Origin: Epichloe hybrida
Taxonomy: Eukaryota; Ascomycota; Sordariomycetes; Hypocreales; Clavicipitaceae
Reading direction: 5' to 3'
Length of the DNA: 64,000 nucleotides
Assembly (NCBI GenBank): GCA_019022495.1
Contig: JAFEKR010000037.1
Location: forward strand, 1-64,000
The position numbers and the translations under genes are program-made. The notes under the pieces were generated by a model. That model did no database searches, was not told the DNA's origin, and was given only the letters and a program-made list of their open reading frames with translations. This document shows, one piece after another, positions 43,792 through 54,240 of this stretch. Numbering within the stretch: the first letter of the stretch is position 1; each line of letters begins with the position of its first letter.

Positions 43792-46700
43792 CTAGTACAC
43801 CTCGAGCACATATCGTCCCTCCTCCTTGAGCTTCTCAATCTCCTTCTTGGGGTCAATCTTCTTCCCGCTACCCTGCGCCTCTGCCGCGATGGCCTCCTCC
43901 AGAACCTTTGTCACATCGGGCACCGGCCAGGTCGGGCCGCAGAGGTAGAAGCTGCCGCCGTCCTGGACATACGCCTTGGCAATCTGCTGCAGCGTCTCGC
44001 GCATCCTGTCCTGGATGTAGATCTTCCGAGGCTGGTCACGAGAGAAGGCGGCGCCGACGAGGGTGACGACGCCCGCGGCGAGGTACGCCTCCCATTCCTC
44101 ACCGTAGAGATACTCCTCGCGCTGGTGGCGTGAGCCCAGGTACAGCAGAATGTCGCCAATCTCCTTGCCCTCGGCCTTTTGCATGGCTCGGTACTGGACG
44201 AATGCGCGGAAGGGGGCGAGGCCGGTCCCCAGGCCGGCCATGATGAGGGGCGCCGTGTCGTTGGTCGGGAGCTTCATGACGGAGGGCTTGACGGAGGCGG
44301 TGACGGCGGCGCCCGGCCGCAGCCGGCTGAGGTAGCGGGTCGCGTGGCCGTAGCGAGTGCGGCCCTTGTTGTCGACCCAGTCGACCACGACGATCATGAG
44401 GCTGACCGAGTTGGGGGTGACGGCTTGGGCAGAGGCGATGGAGTATTCGCGGCGCTTGAGCGGGCTGACAATCTTGACGAGGTCGGCAAAGCTCGGGCGG
44501 GCCGACTTGAACTCGTCTAGGACGTCCACGTAGGTGAGCATGTCGACTTCGGTGCGACGCTTGAAGTCTTCGGCGCCGGCAGCGCTGCCCAGGGCCTCGA
44601 GCTTCTTCTTCTCGACGTCGGCGGCGGCGAAGTCGGCGAGGGCTTCGTAGAAGCGCTTGGGTGGCTTGCCGAGAATGTCCACGTTCTGTATGAGAGCCTG
44701 GTGGACGGTTCGAACCTCCAGAGCCTCGGCGTCCTCGCGTGCGGGGACACGAACAAGCTCGTCGGGGTCAAGGCCGTACGAGTTGATGAAGTCGACGACC
44801 TGTTCCTCATCGTTTTCGGCGTGGACGCCCAGGGCTTCGCCAATTTTATAGGTGAGGCCCGAGTCGCCGAGATCAAACTCAATGTGGAAGATGTTGCGGT
44901 CATATTCGGACGGTGTGAGGCGCCGGTTCTCCTTGACGCGGATGGTGGCTGTCTTGACGGGCAGGTCGGGACGCAGACTTGTCTGGGTGTGGTACGCCTC
45001 CTTGAAGACGAGACCCTTGGCGGCGGTCTGCCAGTCGCTGAGATCCAGGAGGGGCTCTTCGGCCTCTTCCTTCTCGTTGAAGGGCGCGAAGCTGTTGGCC
45101 TGGAGGGTGACGGGCAGCTGGGGAGCCTGGATGTCGGCCTCGGCCCAGGATGCGGGAACGTCGACCTTGGTGAGGCACTGGCTGACGGCTTCGACACACT
45201 CCTCCAAGGTAGGTGGGTTGTTCTCGACGAGCATGACGAGCTTGGAGATGGTCTCGGGTCCAATGCCTGGCCGTACCATGTTGAGGAAAGCGAGTTCCAG
45301 GAGCAGCTTGGCCTGGGTGTCCTTCTCGAATGCGGGAGAAGAGGACGTGTCCAGGACAGAGAGCTGTATGTCCTTCTCCCGGAGGGCCTTTCTCAAAGTA
45401 GCTGGAAGGCGTTTCTCGATCTCGTCGACCTTGAAGTTGGGGAGCTTGATGATGAGTTTACCACCCTCGGCAATGCTCGTCACGACATCAATTTCCTTGA
45501 GAATGCGGTCATCACCAACAACGACGGCGTCGGCCTCGAACACGGCGTAGGGAGCCTCCAGGACCATCTTGGATGCTCGCACATCGGTCCGCACAATGCC
45601 GCCCAGGGTGAGATTGTCGTGTGTGGTGTGGACATGGACATTGGTTTGGGAGGACTGCTTGGCAAGGACACTGCCGATGACGGAGGGCGATTCGACGGCG
45701 ACAGAGTCGTCGACGTCCCAAAACGTGTACTGCTCTGCCACCATGAGAGAGGGCAGCGGTCTCGCCTCGTCGGCATTGCCAAAGATTTTGTGCAGGGTGT
45801 TGAGCAGGCCCCAGGGGGTCAGAGACTGGGCGGGAGTGTACTTGATGTCGAGGACGGCGGGCTCGTTGTCAAAGTTGCCGCAGAAGGTTACGGCAGTGAG
45901 GACATCGCCGTACAGAGCAGACTGGGTGGCCTCGTCCTCGACAGCAACCTGGTCTCGGACCTGGCCTAGAACAGCAACGGTGCGGGCGGAAGAAGGGATG
46001 GACTTGAGGAATTCCTCCTCAATGAACGGACGGTAGACACGCACGTTGATGACGCCAACCTTGGCACCGTCGGCAGCCATCTTCCAGAGAGTCTGCTTGG
46101 CAACCTGCGTCTCAACGCTGCCGAATGTGACCAAGACGACATCGGGGGTCTCGTGGCCACGGTACTCGAATGGCTGGTAGATGGTGCCCAGCTCGTCGTT
46201 GAAGAGTTTGAGCAGTTCCATGACCTTGCCAGACGTGTCAAGATGTGTGTTGAGCTTGCCAGCCTCTGCGGACAGCTTGTTGTACAAGTCGGCGACCGCG
46301 GACTCGCTCAAAGCATCGATGATGCGGAGAGTCTCTCTCGCGACGCGGATGCCGTCGTATATGTGTACCGTGGGAAGCACAGTAGCCAGGAGAGTCGAGA
46401 AAAGAGACATGTGCTGGGCCTCATATGTGGAGGAGCTGCCGACCAGTCCCAAACCAAGATCCTCGGCCAGTCTCAGCGCAGTGTCATAGTTGGACACGAG
46501 ACCATCGCAACTGGTGTAGTCGGCGGCAGCGATGTGTGCGACAAAGGGGCTTGACAGGCCGTACAAAAGAGAGAGCTGATCAAGAGCACCTCTCAGCTGC
46601 TGCAGGCTACCCGAGGTAGCAAGCAGAGTCTGAGGAATATGTCTTTTGGAGACGTCAAAGTCCGGCGAGAAGATGTATCCAAGGGCAAGCGAGCCCGCGC

Positions 46701-47004
46701 CCGTTCTGGTCTGAAGAGGCAGAACCTGTGGTGTGTAGCCGTGCACATTGGTGTTCTGCTGGGAGGCCCAGTCCCTCGCAGCAATGTCAAGATCAAATGT
46801 GTCGGGGGAGTAGGAAAAGATCTTGTCAGAAAGTTTGTAGGCCATTTGCTGAACGAGCAGCTGGGCCGTCACGTAGGTAGGACCAGAGATGGTGTCCAAG
46901 GGTACGGGCCGGCCAAAGGGGAGAGTCGAGGAGAAAGGTTCAGGTGCTGTTGATTTCTGGGCAGCAACGCCGCTGCCGCTTGGTCCTCGTTGTTGAGAAG
47001 GCAT
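43792..47004 (-). CDS. met10: Sulfite reductase [NADPH] flavoprotein (alpha) subunit
   Basis: An intronless gene of 1070 residues, close to the yeast MET10 length. The N-terminal half is the pyruvate:ferredoxin-oxidoreductase-like region (STLPFGRPVPLDTISGPTYV, LSDKIFSYSPDTFDLD). The C-terminal half is an FAD/NADPH reductase: REYSIASAQ for FAD, GLGTGLAPFRAFVQYR for nucleotide, LYLGSRHQREEYLY, and the family's terminal YVLEVY. Together with the siroheme beta subunit it reduces sulfite to sulfide with NADPH in sulfate assimilation. The frame is open to 47277, but MPSQQRGPSG at 47004 is the start that matches family length. The upstream 91 codons look like leader sequence. It is divergent from the copper ATPase. 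Confidence 0.95.
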   Translation of the reverse strand: MPSQQRGPSGSGVAAQKSTAPEPFSSTLPFGRPVPLDTISGPTYVTAQLLVQQMAYKLSDKIFSYSPDTFDLDIAARDWASQQNTNVHGYTPQVLPLQTRTGAGSLALGYIFSPDFDVSKRHIPQTLLATSGSLQQLRGALDQLSLLYGLSSPFVAHIAAADYTSCDGLVSNYDTALRLAEDLGLGLVGSSSTYEAQHMSLFSTLLATVLPTVHIYDGIRVARETLRIIDALSESAVADLYNKLSAEAGKLNTHLDTSGKVMELLKLFNDELGTIYQPFEYRGHETPDVVLVTFGSVETQVAKQTLWKMAADGAKVGVINVRVYRPFIEEEFLKSIPSSARTVAVLGQVRDQVAVEDEATQSALYGDVLTAVTFCGNFDNEPAVLDIKYTPAQSLTPWGLLNTLHKIFGNADEARPLPSLMVAEQYTFWDVDDSVAVESPSVIGSVLAKQSSQTNVHVHTTHDNLTLGGIVRTDVRASKMVLEAPYAVFEADAVVVGDDRILKEIDVVTSIAEGGKLIIKLPNFKVDEIEKRLPATLRKALREKDIQLSVLDTSSSPAFEKDTQAKLLLELAFLNMVRPGIGPETISKLVMLVENNPPTLEECVEAVSQCLTKVDVPASWAEADIQAPQLPVTLQANSFAPFNEKEEAEEPLLDLSDWQTAAKGLVFKEAYHTQTSLRPDLPVKTATIRVKENRRLTPSEYDRNIFHIEFDLGDSGLTYKIGEALGVHAENDEEQVVDFINSYGLDPDELVRVPAREDAEALEVRTVHQALIQNVDILGKPPKRFYEALADFAAADVEKKKLEALGSAAGAEDFKRRTEVDMLTYVDVLDEFKSARPSFADLVKIVSPLKRREYSIASAQAVTPNSVSLMIVVVDWVDNKGRTRYGHATRYLSRLRPGAAVTASVKPSVMKLPTNDTAPLIMAGLGTGLAPFRAFVQYRAMQKAEGKEIGDILLYLGSRHQREEYLYGEEWEAYLAAGVVTLVGAAFSRDQPRKIYIQDRMRETLQQIAKAYVQDGGSFYLCGPTWPVPDVTKVLEEAIAAEAQGSGKKIDPKKEIEKLKEEGRYVLEVY

Positions 47005-48132
47005 CTTGGACGAGAAAGACGCTTGATCCTTTTGCCTCTTCCAAATTGTCGCAGTATGATATGATCCCCTCGAGTAAAGATGATGCCAATCGCGGAGCAC
47101 TCTCAGACTGTTCAAGGAGAAACAACAGTGGCGGAGAAGACAAGATACGAGATGGCCAAGAAAGAAAGGTGAAAGAAGAGTGAAAGAAAAGTAGAGCGTT
47201 GCTCCACGGTTCAGTACAACCTCGGCGTCATTGTAGTAAGCGTGCTCTTCTTGTTGCTGTTGTCGCCCCGTGGCCATGGCCTTGTGCGAAATTGTTGATG
47301 AGTTATGGAATCACGCAATTCGCTTTGCCCCAATTAGGATTAGCGCCCATGATGCAAGAGCCAGATCCTCGCGCCGGGTCCCCGGATCGACACATTTCTC
47401 CGACTTGCGCCATCGAGGGCCACCGAGGGACCGAGACTGGCGCGTGTGGGAGACGGCGAGGTTCCGCCGACAACCGCCACCCGCAAAATTGGCCTTCCAT
47501 TTACGGATTAATGCACGTGCATTTTCTGGCAGTTCGTACCGTACATATTGTTTGTCAGCCCAGGTCGTCATTGGCGGAGTGGCAAGATGCAGCGATATAC
47601 GGAATCCCCACGGAATCCCCACGAATTACATGAACGGCATAGCATATTCGGACCTTCATTGCTGGGAGTGCGACATTTGTGCGCGGTTTAGCGTCAGTTT
47701 GTCCCTGCTTGTTATTGATCGTGTCACCTCAGACCTGCCACAAAGTAGCAAGCAGAAAAAAAGTAACTTCTGCCCGCGCAACATCGATTAGTCAGTCACC
47801 TTCTTGAGCGCTTATCCATGATTGGCTCATCAAGCTCTGGCATGCGGTCCCACCTGTGTGCCGTGGATTGACCAATCCCGTCAACTTGTCAACTCCCACT
47901 CACGATGCTACCAGCAACATACATTCCTTGCAGTATTATCACCATCATTCTTATTCTTAATCGTCTTTCGGTCTTGCTTCATCACTGATCCATTTGTAAA
48001 GTTGAAAAACACAGGGGAGGGTACGATTGCCAATTGCCAATTGCCAATTGAAATCTCCAGAGCCGGGCCCTGTTTGGCAGGTGGTCACTTCAACTTGTGT
48101 CGCCCAGCGCTGGCTGGCACCTGTGCAACGCC
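47005..48132. promoter_or_regulatory. Divergent promoter region, MET10 and Cu-ATPase
   Basis: About 1.1 kb between two divergent genes, with CCAAT or its complement at several places (including the triple array at 48030-48048). I see no gene within it. Confidence 0.5.
48030..48048 (+). promoter_or_regulatory. Three tandem CCAAT boxes
   Basis: CCAAT pentamers at 48030-48034, 48037-48041 and 48044-48048, in a 7-bp TTGCCAA repeat, 85-103 bp upstream of the Cu-ATPase start codon. CCAAT is the binding core of the fungal HAP/CBC complex. Function here is inferred. Confidence 0.55.
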
Positions 48133-51100
48133 ATGGCGCAACCGAAACCGAAACCCATCACAACATCGTACCTCGTGGGCAACTTGCACTGTCCGTCCTG
48201 CGTGGCAGTAATCAAGAATGCTCTTGCAAAGGAATATGTCGGCAGAGTCTCTTGGGTGTCCCCCAATGTTGTCACCTCCGTCGTCACCGTTGAACACGAA
48301 GATGCAGGCGCCGACTTCATCCGCGACATGGGCAATACCCTCGAGGACGCTGGCTTCGAAATATGTGCCGTCGACACAGCGGCTGATATCCCAGATGACT
48401 TGAACGATCCAACTGAGGATACTGGCCGAGCGAGTGCCCGTCAAGAGAGCCGCCGTCGCCGAAGCAGCGGTGCTTTCGAACTCTGGTGGAGGTTATGGAG
48501 GGCCGCCACGCCTTCTGCCACGCCTTCTGCCACACCTCATGATGGCAGAGCGGCTGCACACTTGGACAACTGTGATGCTTGCAAGACAGTAGCAGCAGCT
48601 ATGGTTCACGAGAACGGTCTAAGCTTGGAACAACAACTTCGTCAGAATAACTTGTCTGCTGCCAGCCTCCAGAAGCGCCTGAATGGTGCTGCAAAGGCGA
48701 ACCCTGCCGTTCTCGAGCAGGTGGTTGTCGACGATGACTCAGAGGCTCCTCGCTTGTGGCGAGTGACAGTATCCATCGGCGGCATGACGTGCGCATCATG
48801 CGCCAATACCATTACAGAAGAGATTCAAAAATACCCATGGGTGTCTGGAATTGTCGTCAACCTCGTCGCAAATAGTGCATCGGTGGACGTCAAGGACCAG
48901 GGCCGAGCACAAGAACTTGTCAAAGCTATTGAAGATCTCGGATACGATGCCGCGCTTGACAAGGTCGTCGATTTGAACCAACTAGAGCATGCTTCAGAGG
49001 ACGAGCGCGAGGTCGAGATTCAGGTCGACGGCATATTCTGCGTCAAGTGCCCTGAACGTATACTCAAGACGCTCAAGAATCTGAGCTCTTCGCGCATCGA
49101 GATTCTTAAGAAGCCATCTCGAGAAAAGCCATTTCTCAAAATCAGATACTCTCCTCAAGCCCCCAAGTTCACTATCCGACATATCCTCAAGGCAATCGAG
49201 GCCACCGATCCCTCTTTAGAAGCTTCAATCTATCACCCGCCAACATTGGAAGAACGATCAAAGGCTATCAGAGCCAAGCACCAGCGCTTATTGTTCCGGC
49301 GCATGATGCTGACGTTACTGCTTGCGATACCCACGTTTGTGTTTGGAATCGTTTACATGAGTTTGGTGCCTGCATCAGATCCCACAAAACAATATCTGAT
49401 GAGGCCCTGGACATCAGGCTTGAGTCGTCTGGAGATTATTCTTTTTGCGCTCTCGACTCCGGTATACTTTTTTGCCGCGGACATTTTCCATTTCCGCGCC
49501 ATCAAGGAAATTCGCGCCATGTGGCGACCTGGAAGTCGTACACCATTCGTCGAGAGGTTCTACAAGTTTGGCAGCATGAATATGCTCATGTCCCTAGGGA
49601 CCACGATTGCTTATTTTTCATCGGTGGCACAAATGATTGCAGCCGGCCTGCGGCATGACACGAAGGTGCCCGAGAGCCGCTTCTACTTTGACTCTGTCGT
49701 ATTTCTAACCCTCTTCCTCCTTGTGGGACGATTGATCGAGGCGTACAGCAAATCGAAGACTGGCGATGCAGTCGGTGCGTTGGCTAAGCTGCGGCCCAGC
49801 ACAGCACTTCTCATGGAGAAGGATCACATCCGGGGTGGTGAGGTCACTTCAGTCGCACCCATTGATCAACTCGAACGCGGCGATACGATTCGTGTCCCTC
49901 ACGGAGCGTCCCCGGCGGTAGACGGGGTCATCCTCACTGGCGAGACTAATTTCGACGAGTCCAGTTTGACCGGAGAGTCCCGTCCTATCATGAAGGCACC
50001 CGGCGATGAGGTCTTTGCGGGCACTGTGAACAAGGGACATGCCATCACGATCAGCGTGACCGGCACATCCGGAAAATCGATGCTCGACCGAATTGTGGAA
50101 GTAGTGCGCGAGGGACAGACCAAACGAGCGCCCGTGGAACAGATTGCCGATCTTCTGACTTCATACTTTGTCCCCGTCATCACACTGATTGCAGTCGTCA
50201 CCTGGATAAGTTGGCTCTCTCTTGCACTGTCTGGCGTGGTGTCCGGCGATGAGCTACAATCATCTGGTGGTTCTGCGGCGTTTGCATTCCAATTTGCCAT
50301 TGCCGTCTTTGTGGTTGCTTGCCCCTGCGGCCTCGCTCTAGCTGCTCCGACAGCCATATTTGTCGGAGGCGGTATAGCAGCCAAGCACGGTATACTAGCC
50401 AAGGGCGGAGGCGAAGCATTCGAAAAGGCTAGTAAGATTGACTGTGTGGTGTTTGACAAGACGGGGACGTTGACGGAAGGCGGCGAGCCCAAGATTACCG
50501 ATTCGGAGCTCTTTCCTGACCAGAACATAAGGGATTTTGACCAACAGACTCTTTTATCTGGACTCAAAGCGGCAGAAGAGCAAAGCAGCCACCCCATTGC
50601 CAAAGCAATTGTCAATTTCTGCGGAGAAGATGTTTCATCTGCAACGCTCGACAAGATTGAGGAGCTGCCCGGCCGAGGAATGAAGGCATCTTACCAGGAC
50701 AAACCATTCGATTTGGCCGTGGGCAACGAATCGCTCATGCGCGACCTCTCCGTCACCTTGTCCCCAGCCGTGCGCAGCCGCCTACAGAGCTGGAAAACCG
50801 AAGCCAAGTCAGTCGCGGTCATGGCAGTCAAGTCCCACGACGACGACAACTGGTCCCTTGGAGCTATCCTGTCCATATCTGACCCCATACGGCCCGAGGC
50901 TATTGCTGTGGTCAAGGCCCTACGCGCCCGCGGGACTCAAGTCTGGATGCTCTCGGGAGACAACGCCACAACTGCCCAAGCCGTGGCCCGCCTGGTGGGC
51001 ATCAAGGAGGCAAACGTACTCGCCGAGGTACTGCCCTCGGAAAAGGCCGACAAGGTTCGACATCTCCAGGCTACAGTACACGCCGACGATGAACATCGCT

Positions 51101-51543
51101 GCTTCGACCGTCACCGATATAGGACGCGGCGTGCCATGGTGGCCATGGTAGGCGACGGCATCAACGACTCCCCCGCCCTGACCACAGCCGACGTGGGCAT
51201 CGCCATCGGCTCCGGCAGCGACGTGGCCATCTCGAGCGCAGACTTTGTCCTTGCGTCGTCGAGCCTGGGCGCCGTGCTGACGCTCCTGGACCTCAGCCGT
51301 ACCGTCTTCCGCCGCATCAAGGTCAATTTCGTCTGGGCTGTGATATACAACCTGTTGGCTGTTCCCATCGCAGCAGGGTGCTTATACGCCATCAAAACAG
51401 GGAACGGCTCTCACGTCAGGCTCGACCCGGTATGGGCCGCGCTGGCCATGGCCCTCTCGAGCATCAGCGTCGTGTTGAGCAGCCTCGCCTTGAGGTTGAG
51501 AGTGCCATGGGTGGGTTTCCGAGCTAGACCCTTGAAAGAGTGA
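48133..51543 (+). CDS. Cu(I)-transporting P1B-type ATPase (CrpA/PCA1-like)
   Basis: An intronless gene of 1136 residues. Three N-terminal cysteine metal sites: NLHCPSC (Cys20/Cys23), GMTCASC (220/223) and GIFCVKC (303/306). Eight predicted membrane helices follow. The TM6 metal motif is CPC (730-732), phosphorylation Asp775 lies in DKTGTLTEGG, SSHPIAK is the HP-locus variant, then MVGDGINDSPAL, TM7 YNLLAVP and TM8 MALSSISVVLSS. CPC plus YN plus MxxSS is the Cu(I) (P1B-1) signature. It exports or sequesters copper. The long soluble N-terminus and three cysteine sites fit the fungal detoxification pumps rather than the Golgi Ccc2 type, though that distinction needs phylogeny. The ATG at 48133 is used, not the in-frame one at 48097, because the metal domain starts just after it. 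Confidence 0.94.
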   Translation: MAQPKPKPITTSYLVGNLHCPSCVAVIKNALAKEYVGRVSWVSPNVVTSVVTVEHEDAGADFIRDMGNTLEDAGFEICAVDTAADIPDDLNDPTEDTGRASARQESRRRRSSGAFELWWRLWRAATPSATPSATPHDGRAAAHLDNCDACKTVAAAMVHENGLSLEQQLRQNNLSAASLQKRLNGAAKANPAVLEQVVVDDDSEAPRLWRVTVSIGGMTCASCANTITEEIQKYPWVSGIVVNLVANSASVDVKDQGRAQELVKAIEDLGYDAALDKVVDLNQLEHASEDEREVEIQVDGIFCVKCPERILKTLKNLSSSRIEILKKPSREKPFLKIRYSPQAPKFTIRHILKAIEATDPSLEASIYHPPTLEERSKAIRAKHQRLLFRRMMLTLLLAIPTFVFGIVYMSLVPASDPTKQYLMRPWTSGLSRLEIILFALSTPVYFFAADIFHFRAIKEIRAMWRPGSRTPFVERFYKFGSMNMLMSLGTTIAYFSSVAQMIAAGLRHDTKVPESRFYFDSVVFLTLFLLVGRLIEAYSKSKTGDAVGALAKLRPSTALLMEKDHIRGGEVTSVAPIDQLERGDTIRVPHGASPAVDGVILTGETNFDESSLTGESRPIMKAPGDEVFAGTVNKGHAITISVTGTSGKSMLDRIVEVVREGQTKRAPVEQIADLLTSYFVPVITLIAVVTWISWLSLALSGVVSGDELQSSGGSAAFAFQFAIAVFVVACPCGLALAAPTAIFVGGGIAAKHGILAKGGGEAFEKASKIDCVVFDKTGTLTEGGEPKITDSELFPDQNIRDFDQQTLLSGLKAAEEQSSHPIAKAIVNFCGEDVSSATLDKIEELPGRGMKASYQDKPFDLAVGNESLMRDLSVTLSPAVRSRLQSWKTEAKSVAVMAVKSHDDDNWSLGAILSISDPIRPEAIAVVKALRARGTQVWMLSGDNATTAQAVARLVGIKEANVLAEVLPSEKADKVRHLQATVHADDEHRCFDRHRYRTRRAMVAMVGDGINDSPALTTADVGIAIGSGSDVAISSADFVLASSSLGAVLTLLDLSRTVFRRIKVNFVWAVIYNLLAVPIAAGCLYAIKTGNGSHVRLDPVWAALAMALSSISVVLSSLALRLRVPWVGFRARPLKE

Positions 51544-53100
51544 CGACTTTCAGCTATTAGTCAAGGTCAAGAGCATGAAGCCTTCACATGCACATCGTGC
51601 GTGTACAATAAATCATTGGCTGGTGGATTGGCGCACCAGGCTTACGTACGTCAATGAGGGTGGTTGTTTCGATTTTGTTTTGTGTTTCTGACCTCCCTGG
51701 GTCGGAGCGTCTGCCTAATAACTTATCAATTGTAAAAATATCATTTCATTCTCGGGAGTTAGTCCAAGGACAGAGCAGTAAAATCTGCTCCTTAACGCGG
51801 AGCGCAATCTCACTCTGTTCTCTCCATGCAACCAAGACAATTTGTCACTCAAGTTCGTGACCAAGAAGCCGTCCATCCACATCTTCCACTTTGCCACTCC
51901 GTTTTTGCCTACAGAAAAAAAAGAAAAAACCCCCGCCCCGTCGGTAATACATCAAGGACGTGGTCATGCGCGCCAAGCCGAACTGGACCGTCCCACCCAG
52001 CTCCTCCAGCAAGGCTGAGTTTAGTGAAAACTCCAGGCTTTCTTGTGAGGGGGGGGGGCCATGCCGTGGCTGAATTTGTCTTGGCGTCAACCTCGGCATC
52101 AGCAATCAAACCCGAATGCACGCTGCGGCTGGCTGCCAAGTTATCCCGGATGAAAAAAACGAAAAAAATTAGATTTACTGACCGATGCTCGCCTTGTCGC
52201 TTCCTCGCGCTGCAGCGTCACCTCACTTCGGTCCTGCTGTGATGCGGCCGTGATAATGGCCTGGGCGGAGCAAGGGAGTGCGCGCGGCTTGTCGTCGCGC
52301 AATCAGGCTGGCCTTCACCCAAACGACAACACCTTGCAAGGGCTTTGTGCCGTGGGAAACAGGCAGCCCGCACACTTCATCTGTTAAGCAAGCCACGAGA
52401 CATGTCACGAGAAAAAGGAGCTTCGAGGTGAGGTGAGGGTATAAAATTGCATTCACTTGTCTTGGACAAGATATTCTAAGCCATCCGATACCATCCACAT
52501 GCATAATCAATCAAAAAAAATGAAACCAAAAACACCTAATGATATTCCCAGGCCAAAGGCGTGGCAGTCCCAGACTAGCCCAAGTTCCTCCTATACCTGG
52601 TGGAGCCACCGCAACTCCTTGAGATTCCCACCTATGCCATCGAGTGGCCAGGAAATCGACAAAAAAAAAAAGGCAACTGAAGGTTGAAACCGACAGTCCG
52701 TGTGAATTGTAAAACTAGAAAATCATATCCATCCAACTCCGATAACTTTCATGATACACAAGGGAATATGGACCGTGGTGCACATAATAACGCTGCAGCG
52801 TCTGTGTCGGGACGCATTAAGAGGCATCTTGGGCCAGACTCAAGGGAACAAAGCGCGTAGTTGAAAAGTTCATAACAAATGCTGTATGCGTCGATTGTTT
52901 CCCCGAAAAAAAAAAAAAAGGGGAAGCAATGATGCCAAGAAGAAGAAAAAACCGAGGCCCCACGCAACGCCATGCTTTTAAAAAGTCAAAATGCAAGTGT
53001 TCGTAACTTGAAGAAATATGTCGACAAGGTCGGGTTAAAGCGCCGCTAATGACGAAACATTAGGTAGGTTTGGTGATGGAACACGATTGGCCTCGACAGC
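51544..53100. other. Intergenic, convergent 3' ends of Cu-ATPase and cyclin
   Basis: About 1.56 kb. Short open frames around 51830-52240 and 52460-52690 look non-coding (poly-A/C interruptions). No RNA gene is seen. Confidence 0.5.
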
Positions 53101-54240
53101 CTAACGAACGGTGACGGCACCACTGAGGAGACGTCCCCACATGCCTCGCTTTTGTCGCTTCTTAGCAGTTTCTTCTTGGAGGTCGTGGTACTGGTCGGCA
53201 GATATTTCGTATGGAAGCATGCCATCTCCAGATACAGATTGTCCCGGGGCCGACTTGGCAATGTCTGCGTCCAAGACGATCTCGATGGGGGAGTCGTGCA
53301 AGCTGCCTTGAGGCTGCGAGGTTCCGTACATACAAGGCGAAGGGTCAGACTCCAGGGGGGTGGCAGAGCGAGATTGCTGTCGGCTCGAGGCAATCGACGA
53401 GGCGTACGAGCTGCCAGAGCTGCTGTATGTAAGACCAGGAGGAGTGACAGCGCCACCGCCTTGGCGGAGCGGAACGGTCTCGGGGCTGGCGTGTCGAGAG
53501 CGTGATGGACCTCGAGATGCGGGAGGGCTGTGGTGGCGGGCAGCCATTTCCTGTTGGCGTCTCTTCTCCTCATGGTGACGCATTTTGCGAGCATGTCTCT
53601 CGGCAACGCGGCTGCGAAGAGGGACCAGGAACGAATCAAGCTCCCGGTACAAATCCTGCTCATGAATTCTCAAGTCCCATTCGAGAAGAAAGAGGAGCTG
53701 CTTCTCCATCAAGTTGACCTCGGTGCGATTGAATCCAAAGCTGTAGAGGTCGGTGTTGATGTGGGTGTAGTTGGCCCAGTGCTTGTTCTTGGGTGAACTG
53801 TCGTTGAGATACTTGGCAGAGAGAATGAGCGAGGCAAGAAAGATGCGGTGGGTTGTGCATCGCAGGCCACGAGCCATGGGTTGGAGCTTCGACTTTAGAC
53901 GAGTCAAATAGACCAGAGTTGACATGAGTGTCGGGACCTGGACATTGGAGGATACAACGAGCTGCGTGATGAATTCCTCGAGAGAGGGCAGCGTATTGTC
54001 CGCGGTTTCAACGACTTCAGATTCGGGGCTTGGAGGGGGCGAGGGAGGAAGATCTGACTGCTGTTGTTGTTGAGGCTGGTGTTTTGTCGTGCTTGGCGGC
54101 ATGGTGGTCGAGTCGCAGGTAATGACATTGTGAGCGGCCTCTGCGAGGAATGAGATCATCTCTCGGCTCACTGGTTGATATACAAATATGTCAAGGGCGG
54201 CCTTGTTCAGCTCGTCCATGGTCAGTTGTCGTGTCGCCAT
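53101..54240 (-). CDS. Pho85-type (PCL1/PclA-like) cyclin
   Basis: An intronless gene of 379 residues. The cyclin box runs from about residue 70 to 190: LEEFITQLVVSSNVQVPTLM, STLVYLTRLK, RCTTHRIFLASLILSAKYLN, then KHWANYTHI and NRTEVNLMEKQLLFLLEWDL. This is the pattern of the fungal PCL1/PCL2/Pcl9 G1 cyclins that activate the Pho85-class kinase. A Gln/Pro-rich insert separates the N-terminal helix (LTMDELNKAALDIFVYQPVS) from the box. The tail (Arg/His-rich then Ser/Pro-rich) is low complexity. I start at 54240 because the upstream 92 in-frame codons look like leader sequence and MATRQLTMDEL matches the family. Confidence 0.9.
   Translation of the reverse strand: MATRQLTMDELNKAALDIFVYQPVSREMISFLAEAAHNVITCDSTTMPPSTTKHQPQQQQQSDLPPSPPPSPESEVVETADNTLPSLEEFITQLVVSSNVQVPTLMSTLVYLTRLKSKLQPMARGLRCTTHRIFLASLILSAKYLNDSSPKNKHWANYTHINTDLYSFGFNRTEVNLMEKQLLFLLEWDLRIHEQDLYRELDSFLVPLRSRVAERHARKMRHHEEKRRQQEMAARHHSPPASRGPSRSRHASPETVPLRQGGGAVTPPGLTYSSSGSSYASSIASSRQQSRSATPLESDPSPCMYGTSQPQGSLHDSPIEIVLDADIAKSAPGQSVSGDGMLPYEISADQYHDLQEETAKKRQKRGMWGRLLSGAVTVR

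Noticed and set aside
44701..45969. 422-codon open frame on the plus strand
   Set aside because: It is fully antisense to MET10, whose minus-strand frame is conserved end to end. GC-rich codon use opens the opposite strand.
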